A stretch of 64,000 nt of DNA from Istiophorus platypterus (GCA_016859345.1 CM029122.1:8779575-8843574), one strand, 5' to 3'; numbered from the stretch's first letter, positions 24,577-37,262 are shown. Notes: generated by a model not told the origin, from the sequence alone. Numbers and translations are program-made.

Positions 24577-26547
24577 GCGTGCACGCACACATGCACGCAC
24601 ATATACATACACACACAAACATCCTCTGCATTTCCACTCCACCTGACATCCTCAATGCATGTGACCTAGGTTATACCGTATGTACACACCTCTACGCACA
24701 TATACAGGTGAGCCTTGTGTTTATGTACGTCTGCCCGTGTCCGACGTCCTCTGTGTGCATGTATGTGTGTGTGTGTGTGTGTGTGTTTCCTGCGTCTCTA
24801 AGGAGGTTGTGTGGGGAGTCCTGATTTATTTCACCTTTAATAGGAAGTGAAATGAATGTGAGCAGCAGCTGGTCTGGTCCTTGGAGATACAGCGGCAGGC
24901 TAACCCAGAAAACAGGCAGCGCCGCTCTGAAATGGTCCTTACTCCGATGAGCGCCAGGACACTCCAGAAGCTGCACTGTTGGTTTTATTTTAGGCAGCAT
25001 TTAGGCTTTTAGTTGATACCCTCATTTGGAATGACTTACAGCAGGTGGGTTCTCATTACAGGGTTGTGTCCAATCCTTGGCCAACCCAACTTGTGGTTTT
25101 CTTCCCATCACAACTTTTCAAAGGACTATTGGAAGGTAAATGGAGACAGATTAATGGCAAATAAACCTTGCAACCTCACGTTGCAAAAGAGGATAATAGA
25201 GGATTATAACCAGATTTACGGACGAATCTCCATAATCATGTTCTGGTTTGATCACCTGCAGTTCTCAGGTTTTTAAGGGAAGAAAAAAACATCCCCATGC
25301 ATGCTAGTTTAATAAAGGGGGGAGGTGTGAATGTGTTGAGGCAGGAGTTTGTCAGTGACCGCAAGGCACCTCTGCTTGAGGGCTCTCGGGAGGGGAAGGT
25401 GTTTTCCACTCCAGAATCCCCGGAAGCAGACATTGCGTGTGGAGGACCATGGTGGTCCCAAGCCGGATCAGCTTGAGCCATTGGCTCCCGCTCATCAGTG
25501 CCCAAAGCCAGAGCTCCCGGAGCCGAGCATGTATTTAGAATAGCAATGCTGCGAATAGCAAATGTACTGCGTTTCTTTTGTTGTATTGTTGCCATTGCTA
25601 TGATTTTCAGCTCATGAAATGCTGATTTTTAAAACTTTGGCGGGCAAATGTGTTTGCAGTCATATCATTTGGTTTACAGCTCAAAAAGTGTGCAGAACGT
25701 ATTTGATCTTAATTGTAGTGTTAGTTTATCTTTAAATGAAGACCACATACTCATAATTCCACTTACTGTACATCATAGATCAGATGTTACCCCCAGGTGC
25801 TTGTCTTCTCTTAAATTTTGCTTAGATAAATGTGTTGAAAACAATTTGTCCTTTGACCAACTTTCACTGTCAGAAACCCTGAAAGGATAAATGCCTGGAA
25901 AATCTTTTTTTTTTTTTCCTTTTGCCAGTAAATCCCATAACAAGAGTAAAACTTACTATAAATTTGCCCTGCTAACAAGTTTCCAGTGTCGCTGAACCCT
26001 CATTTGTTGTTCAAAAGCTTTGCAAAGCACGTATATGATCCACCCAGTTGGGTGAACTGTTCCTGCATTATGACAAACACTGGCACTGTAGTTTATTTTG
26101 AGTCACTCCCACATCCTCCCAGCGCCAATAATACTGGCGAACCAAATATGTATTAATCTGCTGCCGAAAATAGTTCCCAAGTAACATTTGCTAAAAACTG
26201 CAGTGCCCCACTATTTAAAGAAATTACTTACTTAAATAAAAATTAAACTATACCTTTATGCCAGCCTTTTAAAGATTTTCACTCTATGTACGAGTTGGCC
26301 GTGCGACAGGATTAAACATTGCATTTCACAAAGTAGGTCATTTTAAGCATGAAATAGCCTTTAGTTATCCCTATATGCATACACAGGTCTCTTGCAATTG
26401 TAACTGAGAGCATCCACTGTCTTTCCTTTCTTTTTTGTCTTTTTTTTTAATGTTATCAGTTAATTTTATTCTTAAGATCTGAAGTTGTTGGTATGATGTT
26501 GTAATAGTGTAACAACTCAGAAAAAAATGTTTATAAAAACAAATTTG

Positions 26548-26582
26548 AGATACAGTATCTGAACAGTGTAGATACTGTATCT
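26548..26582. repeat. Perfect 13-bp inverted repeat
   Basis: AGATACAGTATCT at 26,548-26,560 is followed, after a 9-base spacer, by its exact reverse complement AGATACTGTATCT at 26,570-26,582. Each arm is itself almost palindromic. The stem is too short for a typical microRNA precursor. Confidence 0.9.
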
Positions 26583-27922
26583 GTTTGGAAATGTTTTTTT
26601 ATCTGCCTTATGTGTAGTACCTTGGCTGGTGTCACTATAGCCACTGAGGCTTGTTTTTATAGGGACGTGCATGGTGCTCATCTGGTGATGTCACAATATT
26701 GGCAACCCTGTTGGGAAGTGATTGATGTGGGGACTGGAGCAGTGCTATTACTGTAGATTTCACCAAAATCATTATCATTTTAAATAACTGGAGACAAGTC
26801 TCATCCTCTGACAGTCACATAGAGATGAGTGAGTGTAGTTTCTCACGTAACTCCTCGTAACCACAACACAGCAGCGGTTCTTTTCCTCAAATGGTTGGTT
26901 TTGTATTTTCCCTCCCTGCGGGTCACAAGTAGGTTGGGGATGATTTTCCCAACCCTGAGGTCAACCACCACGGCCACTTAGTTTACTGGGAACACCGCAC
27001 ATGCCGAAAATGCTGTGAGCTGTTGCGCAGTTTGATTCTCTCGCTAATAGATCAATAAAAGACATTAGTGGCAGGCTAACCCGGCGAGCAGCACTAATAC
27101 AGGGTTAATCCAGGGTTAATGGCCAAGCAGCATCATTCTCCAAGGCAGCCATTAGTTCGCAGCCGCACCGCACAATATCAGGTTCACCCCCCAGTCATGC
27201 CCCAGGCTCCCAGAGAGATAGAGGCACCTGGAGGGGAAGTGAAAAGAAAAGAGGATCACCCTCATGAGTCAAGATGAAAATGAGATATCCAGACAGCTGA
27301 AACCCAATGCAAAGAAATGGGAGAGATATCATGGAAGGGGGGATGTCGGCGTGCAAGAAACGTGCATGGAATGAAAAAGAAGGAGAGGACGGGTTGGTGA
27401 GATTGTGGTCAGGAGAAGCAGGAAACGTGAGATGAGAAAAAGGGGAGAGAAGGAGAGGAAGGGAGTCGAGCGCTACACTTCTCCCTGTCCTTGTAAAGTG
27501 CTGCGTGCTGTCGAAGCGGCAGCCAAGAATGTGTCAGCCCAGCCGTCTCACGCTGCCTAATGGGCTCTTAAACGCTGATATAAAGCTCACTCGCTCTTTC
27601 ACCCTCCCCTTTTCTCTCTCTCGCCCTCCCTCCCTTTTTCTGCCACTCGCTGTCATTACCTCTCGTTCTCACCCTGTCCCTCACTCTGTCACTCATTTGT
27701 CCTCTCCCTCGCTTTCTGTTGCCCTGTCCATCAACCACTTTCTTTTTTTTTTTCCTGTCGCTGTCTGTCTTCCCCCTCCGACTGCCCCTTCAGATACCCC
27801 ATCCTCACCTCTGAAGCTCTCTTGCAGGTTTCCTCTTTATTTACAACTTTTTTTAATGGACGAAACCAAAACTTATGCCCCTCTCTCGCTTTGTCTCTCT
27901 GTCCCTCTCTCTCTCTCACCAG

Positions 27923-28070
27923 GCTCCATAATGCCTTCTACCCACAGGATCCATCCTTCTCCCTCACCTTGTTGCATGTCCTGTCGGCACCGCTCCACGG
28001 CTTGGCCAATGCCTTTGTCTTCGGCCTTGATAGGGATTGGTGGAGCCTACTGAGTCCTACCGGCATGCAG
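27923..28070 (+). CDS. cAMP receptor-like 7TM receptor, exon E (TM6 end, TM7)
   Basis: This 148-base exon between a CTCTCACCAG acceptor and the donor GTACAA completes an Arg codon and encodes 49 residues in phase 0. It begins LHNAFYPQDPSFSLTLLHVL, continues SAPLHGLANAFVFGLDRD and ends SLLSPTGMQ. TM7 is the LTLLHVLSAPLHGLANAFVF stretch. The pattern N-x-x-[FY]P followed by LH-x-x-S-x-x-HG matches cAR1 of Dictyostelium (NMFPPALNILHTYLSVSHGF). This is the strongest single piece of evidence for the class E assignment. DRDWW marks the cytoplasmic exit of TM7. Confidence 0.92.
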
Positions 28071-28304
28071 GTACAACAACCGCAGACACATACATCTTTA
28101 AGCCCCATTCGGACATGACAGCTTAGTTTAGTGTGGAAAGAGGCCAGTATAGTTGAACCACTTTTTTTCAAATATAAGCCGAACTATAGCATGTTAACAT
28201 TCACTACTTGGCACTAAACAAAAAGTGCAACCAAGACTGAAGGGGTGTTATTAGTTTTTCAAGAATTTTATCAGGCACCAAAATAGGTGGACATGAATGT
28301 CTTC

Positions 28305-28440
28305 ACCAGACCCAGGGGACCTAGATTCTGGGGACATGAATGTCGTAAATTTCCTTGGCAATCCATCAAATAGTTGTTGAGATCTTTCAGTCTTGACCAA
28401 ATTGCTCAACTGTCCGACCAACACTGCCCTCCCTACGTAG
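28305..28440 (-). repeat. Fragment of dispersed teleost repeat, reverse orientation
   Basis: It contains 'ggacatgaatgtc', 'ggcaatccatcaaatagttg' and 'ttgagatctttcagtcttga', the reverse-strand forms of the repeat family seen at 1441-2330. It is a degenerate fragment without coding capacity. Confidence 0.6.
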
Positions 28441-31033
28441 CGCTGATAAAAAGCCATCATGTCAACACATAGATGCAACCGGCAATGTCACAGATTCCTC
28501 GTCTGAAAAGGGGTTTGTGAACCTCTGAATTCCACTTCTCCGTCTGTCATCTGCTGTATACTTTGGTTTACTCCTTTCAGGGTCACAGGTGGCTGAAACC
28601 CATCCCAGCATTTGATGGGCAAAAAGCTTATGACTGAATTTTTTTTTTGTCCGTGTGTGTGATTTTTCAGTCTCTGCATGCTTGAAATATTATAGAACAT
28701 TTTCAGTTTTGGTTATGCATGTGTGAGGGAGGGTGTTAGTTTTCGGCTAAAGTAGAAACGTATTTGGAGATAAGTGTCTTACAAGGTCTTATGCGAAGAT
28801 TTTTTTGTGAAATAACTCCAGCGTAAAAACGCTTCTAATATCGGACATCCCGTTTTAGACTCTATAACGTTCTCTAAATTGGGTCTCTCAAATCAGGTGG
28901 TCTGTTGAGGGCTTAAAAGTAATGCAAGTATTGAGGGGATTAGCGCCTTTGGAGGCTTAACCACTGTGTTTAGAGCCAGACAAAAATCAAAAAATGATCC
29001 TGTTGTCCTTGGTGGATCATTTCTTAGTGGGCTTATTGCTAACTCTTTTGTTTTCACTCCACTTAATCTGAATTAACCGTCTTTATCATTATCTAAGAAT
29101 TGCATTTTCATGATCATATCTCTGGTCAGACATATGGACGATAATTGATAGAAATGGTAGAGCCAGATTTTCTCAGGAAAGATTACAAATCTAACTAATA
29201 AGAGCCGATAGACCACCCAGTAATATAATGATGAGGTAGTGTATCACAATGCAGAACCTGAATTTTGAAAGCCACAATTCTCAGTACCTGGTGAAATAAT
29301 TGCTTAGTCACTGAGGTTGATTAACAACCTTGGGATGCACTCAGGAATTTATAGTTTCCATTTCTCCTGGGAACATCGAGATTATCTGGTGATGGCGCTA
29401 ATTCCCCAGTCTAGGCCCCATTAAACGAGTGCAGACAAAGAGAGTGCAACGAGACGATACGAGATGAGTACAAGATGATATAGCAGCAGTCAAACCTCAA
29501 ACAAACAAAAACAGTGTGGTGATGGAACTATGCAATTCTCGTGCAGTCGACAGAACTTCATTGAACTTTTATATCACATGCTTAATGTATGCTGCATTAA
29601 TTCACTAAGCCAGTTTCTAGCACTTTGTTGAATTTTTCTTTTATTGGTAAACCCCAACAACTTTCCAGCTCTGAGGTGTTAAAACCTTTTTTGGGATATT
29701 TCCTTTTTTTTTTTTTTTTATTTCTCACTTTAACTCTCAAGGTTTTTATGCGCAAATTGAAAAATGCGAATAAAAAGAGAAGGATGGAAATGCACCTCCT
29801 GCCCTTGTGGCACAAGCAACATGTTAGCAGTATAGCAGCAGGAGCCTTCTGTCATTGTCTGCACAGAGTGCCATAGCACTGCTGTGCATTCTGGCACATT
29901 TACAAGCCCAGTACACAATCAATATAGTTAAACACATAAAAGGGAAGAAAATTGATTTGGAGCCTAAAAATACAAATTGAAATTAAGCGCATGAAACGTG
30001 AATAAAGACCGTTACACAGCCAGTATCGACAGCTTAGCTTCATCCATTAAAATAAAGCGTCTCTGTTCAGTCAGATACATATTAGATGGACGACTGAAAA
30101 ACATGGCAGAAACGTGTCATTGGTAAGAACCATTTCAGCTGAAACAAGTAGTCGATTGACAGAAAATTTATTGGCAACAAGCTTGAAAATTGATAATCGC
30201 TTAGGTAATTTTTCAAGTAAAAATGTGAAAAATCCACGGAGAATGTCGCCCGTTTTCTTAGTTTTCTGTGATCAGAAACTGAATATCGTTGAGTTTTGAA
30301 CAGGTGGTTAATCAATTTAATTATGTTAATTTGGGCTCTGGGAAATTGTGATTTGTCCCTTTTTTTGTCTGAAGGGTTCATTGATCAAGAAATAATCAAG
30401 AAAATAATCAGCAGCTTAATCAGTAATAAAACTGATTGCTATTTCTAGCCCCTAAAATATTTCTAATGCATCTGTATTTCATAATCACTATGTAAGAATT
30501 CTGAATTCAAGCAACACTTAATACTTCTTATAAGTTTAAGTTAACTGATGTACTAATTCTACAGAAACTGTCTTTTTTTTTTTTTACTTCCTATTTTCAG
30601 CCGACTTCCTAGTAAGAAATAATTGCTTCAGAATTTGTAATTGCACTACTTATCTCTCCAAATTGACTCGTACCATCTGTCACAGGTCTTCACACATCAC
30701 CTCCGCAGGAAATAATTGTTGGGTCTAGTACCAAAATCCCCTTACTTGCAGAGTGATATTACAAATCACTGACTTTATTTTTATCTCTTTCTCAAATTGA
30801 GCTTTTAGGGAAATCTAATGAACACGAGATTACCAGAAGGATGATGTTTTTGCATTTGAACCACAAACCACATTGGTTGCATTTCAATAAACACCACAAT
30901 CAATACAGTTCTCCACAGATTTGTCTCAATCTACAAACATTGACAGCATCTGCGGATATATGCTGGACCTGATATTGAACCGCAAGCAAAAAATTCTCTG
31001 TGGTCTGAGTTTGCGCGTACACATGCGCGTACA

Positions 31034-31037
31034 CACA

Positions 31038-31086
<49 letters not shown>

Positions 31087-31092
31087 ATACAC

Positions 31093-31127
<35 letters not shown>
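31034..31127. repeat. (CA)n microsatellite with CATA variants
   Basis: A CA run to about 31,081 is followed by alternating CACATA units to the end. Frames on either strand are artefacts. Confidence 0.95.
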
Positions 31128-33817
31128 TATATTGTCACCTACTCAGTGTCACCAACCATGCTGATAACGGGTCATGAGCACAATGTGGAAGAGTGGAATG
31201 TGTGGTATGACCTTCAACCCAAATGTCAATGTTGCACCGTGGTGTGTCGAGAGAGAGACACAGAGGAGTGAAATGGAATCTAAATGTGTTCGTAAATCAC
31301 ACAGAAAATGCTGTTTGTGTGTGTCAGAGAGAACGAGACAGAAGGTGAGAAAGAAGACGACAGAGAAAGAGGGAAAGAGGGAGAGAGGGAAAGACACAGG
31401 CAGCATGTATGGTCGTGCTCTATCGTGACTAACAGCCGGTTGTTATTCATCTTGGCATGCGACTCCCAGCAGCCCCCACACATCAGGTGCGAGATTGGCG
31501 GAGGAGAGGAGGGGTAAGGGAGAGAAGGAGGATGTGATGCTGGTGGTGGTGGCGGTGGTGGTGAGGGTGGGAGGGCGAGGGGGGGGGTTGTAACAGCATC
31601 AAAACATTCATCTCTGAACGCAGCGGATCTGTGCTTTCGTACCAGACAACCCCTCCACCCCTCCTTCCAAACCTGCCTCCTCTGGCTCACTCACCGCCCC
31701 TCTCCTGCTTTCTGTCTATGTTGCTTTTTACCTGTGGAGCTTTTTGGCAGAATTTAACAGCGGAATTTAAAGGAGAGGCTCAGAGTTTTTGCTCACTGTC
31801 TGTTTTGGTACACTACTCATATGCATATGCACAGTATACATTTAAATAGTTGTTGGCAGCTGTGATCAATCCTCCTCTCCGTGATGATGTAAGATGCTAA
31901 TTAGCATACTCATGACATCAGCGTGACGTATTGGCATTCTGCCTAGTGTCAGCTGGTTTCAGCGCCTTTTTTGCTTCTCTCCTACCGTCTGTGCTCTCAT
32001 ATACGATGTCTTAATACAGCTGAATTCCCAATAAAACTGTTTTCATTTACATGTTTTTCTGTTTTTGTTGTCAGGCAATGAAGCAAGTATGAAATAGAGA
32101 CTGTAACGTGGCCCATTAAGACTACATGTTAACCAGTTCAAAGTCATTTCCAAGCTGCTGCTCTGCTCTGCTAGAATCCTGATTTATAACCGCGACATCA
32201 CTGGACAGAATCACTGTACACATGACTTAGACAACGGCTGTGCTGTGATTTCAGCCATATTTACCTGTAAAATGATCACTCAGAGAGAAAGTTAGAGGCT
32301 CATTCACATCCGTGCGGACAGTTAAACGAGATACATCAAGAGGTGTGCCTGTGGAGGGAAAGCCTGACCTTGCGCTCGTAGGGTAGTAGTGAAGACTCTT
32401 CTACACTAAGCAGCTAAGATTTATCCAAAACGTCTCTACAGTTGTCGCTGGGTGCTTTTGTGAAGAGAAGTTGCTAAAGGGGGTTGTGAAAAGTCGGTAA
32501 ATCTAGCGACAAAGGCGCTAAATTGACACCCCTGCCTGTCAATGCCCACCCCGTCCATCCCTGATGATGTTCTGTTACTTCATCACTTAGTAATGTAGCA
32601 TTCGGCTGTCCAATGGTGTAACTTCATCATTCACTTCATCGTGGACATCTGCCTACATAACTACAGTAGCTAAAGTCGTGAAAAATGGCTACATAAAAAT
32701 GGTCTAATGTTTGAATGAGGTTAATGTAGCTGTAGAGGTTGTTGTAAGTTGACGCACAGAAATAACTTAAATCACCATATTTGTTGTGAAAAACAGCAGG
32801 TTAAGTGCTCCTAGGAAGTGCTAATACAGCTTCCATGTTGACTGAAAATGGCATTGGCAGGATGGATACCTGCTACTGATTGGTTAGGGCTAAAAAAAAC
32901 ACATCCAACTCCCAGCAAGAAACTAGCTCGTTGTCAGGCTGAACGAATGAAGTGAAAGAAAATAGCAATTCAGTCTGATGGTCATGCTTCTGTACCTGTA
33001 CGGCATAAGGATAGGTTTCCCTGAGCCGGTGGTAGTGGCCAGTAAAAAAGCCTTTACTTCATCTAACATGGTTGAAAATCATTGCATTTAACTTTGCTGT
33101 GCATCCTCTCTTCGGTCAGACAGTGACTTTCTTTAAGACCAGTTCGCTTAACTGCAAGTTTCCTGCTACTATTGGGCGGATGACAGATTTGAGGGAATGG
33201 TCTGTCACACGGCGCTTTGGAGTAGGAGCCTAAAAATAGTGCCCCTATTCTGTATATTGAATTGAAAATTGAATTGTGACACCAAGAATGATGATCGAAT
33301 CAAATCATGAGATTCCCAAAGGTTCCCACCACTTCTTGTTTTCTGTGCAATAATGCTTTTGAAAGTTCAGCACGAGCTAATAGGGGACTTCGGCAGTCTG
33401 ATCTAGTGCAACCAAAACTAAAACTTCGCACCCATGATTACAGACCTAATACATGTATACAAGGATTTTACAATAACCAAGTTATTAAAGATGTCGTCTA
33501 ATTACGCGCATAATCGTATTTCTGCCAGGATCCTCTTTTCTGTGTGCATGTAAGCGTACCGCTGTCTCTCTCCGCCTTGTATCCCTTGCTTTATCTGGTC
33601 CCCCGTTGTTTTTTTTTTTTTCTCTCTTCCGCGGCTGTCTTTGACTCATCTCGTCCCCTGCCTCCTCTGTTCCCTCTACCCTGCTACAGCATCTCTGGCA
33701 TTTAGCTCTCTTACATTATTTCTGTTGCTCTCCTTTGTGTAGCATCTCCCTCCCACCTGTGTGCTCTCCCTCTTGCCCCCCCCCTCCCCGATATTGATCT
33801 GCATTCTAGCCATACAG

Positions 33818-33874
33818 CTGAACCGCCTGTGGCTCTGCAATGAGCTCACCTCTCAACACTTCTTCCGCTTCTAT
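33818..33874 (+). CDS. Possible extra 57-base receptor exon
   Basis: After CCATACAG there are 19 stop-free codons, LNRLWLCNELTSQHFFRFY, then GCAAGT. If that GC donor is used, the segment is phase 0 on both sides and would insert between exons E and F without changing the frame. Most third positions are G or C, as in the accepted exons and unlike the surrounding intron. Against it: the acceptor's pyrimidine tract is interrupted, an earlier AG lies at 33,808-33,809, the donor is non-canonical, and I recall no family counterpart. It could be a cassette exon or chance. Confidence 0.38.
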
Positions 33875-33939
33875 GCAAGTGTGCATGCAGGAAAAAGCTG
33901 GTCCCAATTTCCTATGTCTCAGGATCACCACAATCTTAA

Positions 33940-34299
33940 GCCCCTTTTAAACAGAGATCCCACTATATTGCCGTTAAGAAGACCCCATTATGCGGCTTTG
34001 CTTGTTTACACTGAACGAAACAAAGCCGGCATACTGCTGCTCCAGTGTGTGATTCCCGATAACACGCCGGCGTTCCAGGATTAGAGGCGTGACGTGTAAC
34101 ACGTCGGTGTCTGCATCCGTCCCACCCGTGCCAGCTCTCCCTTTTACACAGACAACAATCTGGCTCTGTGACTACCTCCGCTGCCGGCCTAATGCCGTAA
34201 CAACAATGCCCCCCAGTCCATGTTCATACCTATTATACAGAATGCAAGGCGGAATAAAGGAGCAACACTCCTGCCTTGAACGGTCTGTGTAAAAGGGGC
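33940..34299. mobile_element. Non-autonomous inverted-repeat DNA transposon, copy 2
   Basis: This 360-base element starts GCCCCTTTTAAACAGA and ends TCTGTGTAAAAGGGGC, inverted repeats with one mismatch over 16 bases. TTAA precedes the left end and TTCG follows the right end, compatible with a TTAA target duplication in which one side has mutated. TTAA targets are used by piggyBac- and Kolobok-type transposons, so one of these is the likely source of transposase. No protein is encoded. A diverged relative lies at 9,128-9,534 in another intron of the same gene. Confidence 0.82.
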
Positions 34300-35350
34300 T
34301 TCGGACCTTGTAACCCTGTTACTCTGCCGTGTTTTAGATCATTAGACTTGAAACATTCTTCCCCCACTTGCTCACTTTGATCACCTATATTGTAACTTAA
34401 CAGGGAAAGTCAGTACTTAGTTGTTCTCATTTACATATTTTCCTGTTGTCATACAACTGAGCAAGCACAAGATAATGATTTTAACGCAGGCCATAAATGT
34501 TATCTGTTAACCAGATGGACTCCAGTTTCTATATTGTGGCACTTGGATGTCAATCAAATGGCTTTTTTATGATCACAAGCTTGTGAAAACACCTATATTG
34601 TTTAAACGGTTGTATTAGAATTTAGTATTACTGATCCGAGAAGTTTAGAGACAACAGAAAGTTATCTTATCCTTAAAGACACCGACCAGGTTTCTTTTCA
34701 AATAGCTCCACGCTAAAAGTTTTCTCCTGTCTGCACCCAGCAGACGCTTAGACTGTGAACAGCACTGTGTTAAAGCACTCATGTTTCTGCAGATACCGTG
34801 AAAAGATGAAGTACGATCCAATAAAGGCTAGTTTGAGTAATAAACCCATGAGTTTGAAGGCTTGTCAGACCCCAAAGCACTGAAACAATAGTCATGAATG
34901 CTATGACAAGATTTTACAACTCTGGAAAGTTATCAAAGCGGCAATTATTATATATTACATCTCAATCATTTTTAGGTAAACAGTGGAAATATGGCATTCA
35001 TGGCTCAAATTCGTCTACCAAAAGTTGGGTCGAGTTCATCTTTTTTTCAGACCTTTTGCATTTTAATTAGTTTTTTATTTATCGGCTGGTACAGGATGCC
35101 GTTGGAGGTTAATTTCAGACTGTTTTGCCTCCGGTGTTTAAGACTGTATGCGTGAACGGGGGATGAAACACCCAGCCAGTGTTTTCAGATTTATCAAGCT
35201 GAGGGACAATGTAAAACACCAGCTTAGTGTGGATTGATGGCCCAAATGCAGAGAAAAAGGTACATTTAGCAAACTCAGTGGGATCTTGTGCTTTAAACAG
35301 CACAAATAGTCTGTGTTAATTCCAGACTGCGTGTGCTTCTGTTTTTCTAG

Positions 35351-35518
35351 CTGGCTCTGCAGTCGCGGCTGTGTGACAGGACACGGATCGGAGAGTACCA
35401 CCCCGGGGCAGTGCGCTACACACAAGCTGACCTGGTCGACCTCAGCGATGACGACGACGATGACACCAACGTGCTCTTCTACTCCCCTGACATGACCCTG
35501 AAAGACCGAGGGCCCTGA
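35351..35518 (+). CDS. cAMP receptor-like 7TM receptor, last coding exon F
   Basis: The exon follows TTCTGTTTTTCTAG and reads 55 codons to TGA at 35,516-35,518. It begins LALQSRLCDRTRIGEYHPGA and ends FYSPDMTLKDRGP. This is the cytoplasmic tail after TM7. It is basic at first, then carries the acidic cluster DLVDLSDDDDDDTN. A serine directly followed by six Asp is a typical casein kinase 2 context (inference). Phase 0 entry fits exon E directly, or the possible 33.8-kb exon. The whole visible coding part is about 187 codons, TM5 to the stop. Confidence 0.87.
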   Translation: MALQSRLCDRTRIGEYHPGAVRYTQADLVDLSDDDDDDTNVLFYSPDMTLKDRGP

Positions 35519-35763
35519 GAGGGAGCTTCACAGAGGGAGAGGGAGAGAGGGAGAGGGAGGGAGACAAAAGAGCTGGAGGGAAGAAGCACGCAGGAGGGTC
35601 ACAGCCAGAGAGAAACGCAGTGGATTAGAAACTGAGAGGGAGAAAAAAGAGGTAGGGAGGGAATGGAAGGGAAGATTGGGGGGACAGTCAGGCAGATAGA
35701 AGCCGGAGATGAGCTGTCAGGTTCCATTATTAATCCCCATCCTTTACTATTTAATATCCTAAA

Positions 35764-35808
<45 letters not shown>
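35764..35808. repeat. (CA)n microsatellite in 3' UTR
   Basis: A pure CA run 246 bases after the stop codon. If it is retained in the mRNA it would place a CA repeat in the transcript. Confidence 0.95.
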
Positions 35809-35810
<2 letters not shown>

Positions 35811-37134
35811 TACAGAGCAGCAGCTCCCTGCAATACTATCATCAGAGAGGAGCAAGAAAGGAGTGGCTCTAAAGATTCTCCTAATGTTAAAGGCATCTGC
35901 TGCATCCCAAAGGTCTTAAAACGATTTCCCTCTCTGCTCCACCTTTTTGACTCTTACATTCTGCAGCGTTTTGTCACACCACAAAAATGAAAGGAAAATA
36001 AACGCAAAGGACCGCTGAGAGGCAGTCACAACAAGGTGTTAATTTAGCATTTGTGGCAATTACCTTTTCACTTCTCTCCGGGAGACGAGGTGAAAAGCAG
36101 GCCTTTTAAATAGCACCCAGTGCGTCACACATGAAAGAATCGGCAACTGCACTGAGATTCATCCCAGTGCAGAACAATTTTCCTTCTGATAGATGGAAGG
36201 TGGGCTACAGTGGAAACACAGAAAAGGGGTTTTAAAAACAGTAAAGAGGACTTGGTAGGACAAATAAGTCTCAAAGCACCAGTGTTGCTCGCAAGGAGTC
36301 GTCCTTCCTCAGACAGTATTTGATTCTGTTATTCTCTTTGTATACGCCATTACTGATTTGCAACTTCCGCACAAGTATTCCTTTGAAAGGTTGTTTTGTA
36401 TTTTTTATGAAATGCTAAACTTGTTTCTTATATTGTATTTATAACAGATCAATGTATTGTATATATTTAAGTGTACACTCTATTTTTGTACGTGCCTTGG
36501 ACTGGAATGTGAAGAAAATGCTCCTCTTGGTCCGAAACCCGCCGCCGTCACGTGACAGTCGAGCAGAGCCCGAGTCAATGTATAGCCTTAACAGCAACTT
36601 AAAAAAAAAAAACCCCAACAACAACAAACATGTTATTAGTCAAACAAACACCCACACATACACACAGACATGTAGACGCACACGCTCGTCTCTAAGGTGC
36701 CTGTCAAAACAGGTTGGCAAAGATGAGGCACACGCAACCCACAGCCGGTAGCAACAGCCTTTGATGGTTCATCATCTCATGGCCTGTGTCAGTGGTGCTG
36801 AGGGGACATGGCTGAGGTGTGATTGGCAGGATAATAGAGTCGCTTTATATTCAACCTAGGCCCTTTTGGTTTTGACCATATGCAGGTGATTTCATCACTG
36901 TCGTTGCACGCTGCCGGCTGTCAGCTGCCTCTCTGACAAGTTGAACTAATGAACCGACACTTGACCCTTTTTACCCTTGAGTTGTTGAACTTTTTCGCTG
37001 GGCGTCAATGACGCCAGAGTGCAACCTCAGTTTGCAGCTCACAGTGGCCCACCACCGAATTACACACTTGTACTTTGCCCCTACCCCTCTTTTTTTGCAC
37101 TGTTGCTCGTTTTACTTGACTGTGCACTCCATCA

Positions 37135-37140
37135 AATAAA
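37135..37140 (+). terminator. Candidate polyadenylation signal AATAAA
   Basis: A canonical hexamer 1.6 kb after the receptor stop codon, with a GT/T-rich element about 40 bases downstream. An alternative, nearer hexamer is at 35,997-36,002. Confidence 0.45.
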
Positions 37141-37262
37141 TGAGCAGGAGAGACATTTCATAACAAAGCTCAGGCTGGGCGTGTTTATTTCATTTTCACA
37201 TTGATGCAATCCCTCATTCTGCTCATTTCACTGCCCTCCCTCTTGTGAAGTGTGTCCCTTTC

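Larger units (their letters stand above)
28071..35350 (+). other. Receptor intron(s) between exons E and F
   Basis: A 7.3-kb interval. It contains an inverted fragment of a dispersed repeat (about 28,305-28,440), (CA)n at 31,034-31,081, a possible additional exon (33,818-33,874) and the second inverted-repeat transposon (33,940-34,299). The remainder is AT-rich, with no exon I can support. Confidence 0.65.
35519..37150 (+). other. Probable receptor 3' untranslated region
   Basis: Downstream of the stop lies a purine-rich GGGAGA stretch, then (CA)n at 35,764-35,808. AATAAA hexamers occur at 35,997-36,002 and 37,135-37,140. The second is followed by a GT/T-rich stretch (GGGCGTGTTTATTTC), which makes it the better candidate for the main polyadenylation site. 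The end is therefore estimated. Confidence 0.5.

Noticed and set aside
25236..25595. Minus-strand 119-codon open frame
   Set aside because: Composition is mixed enough to consider, but there is no recognisable motif, splice partner or promoter, and it lies inside an intron of the receptor gene.
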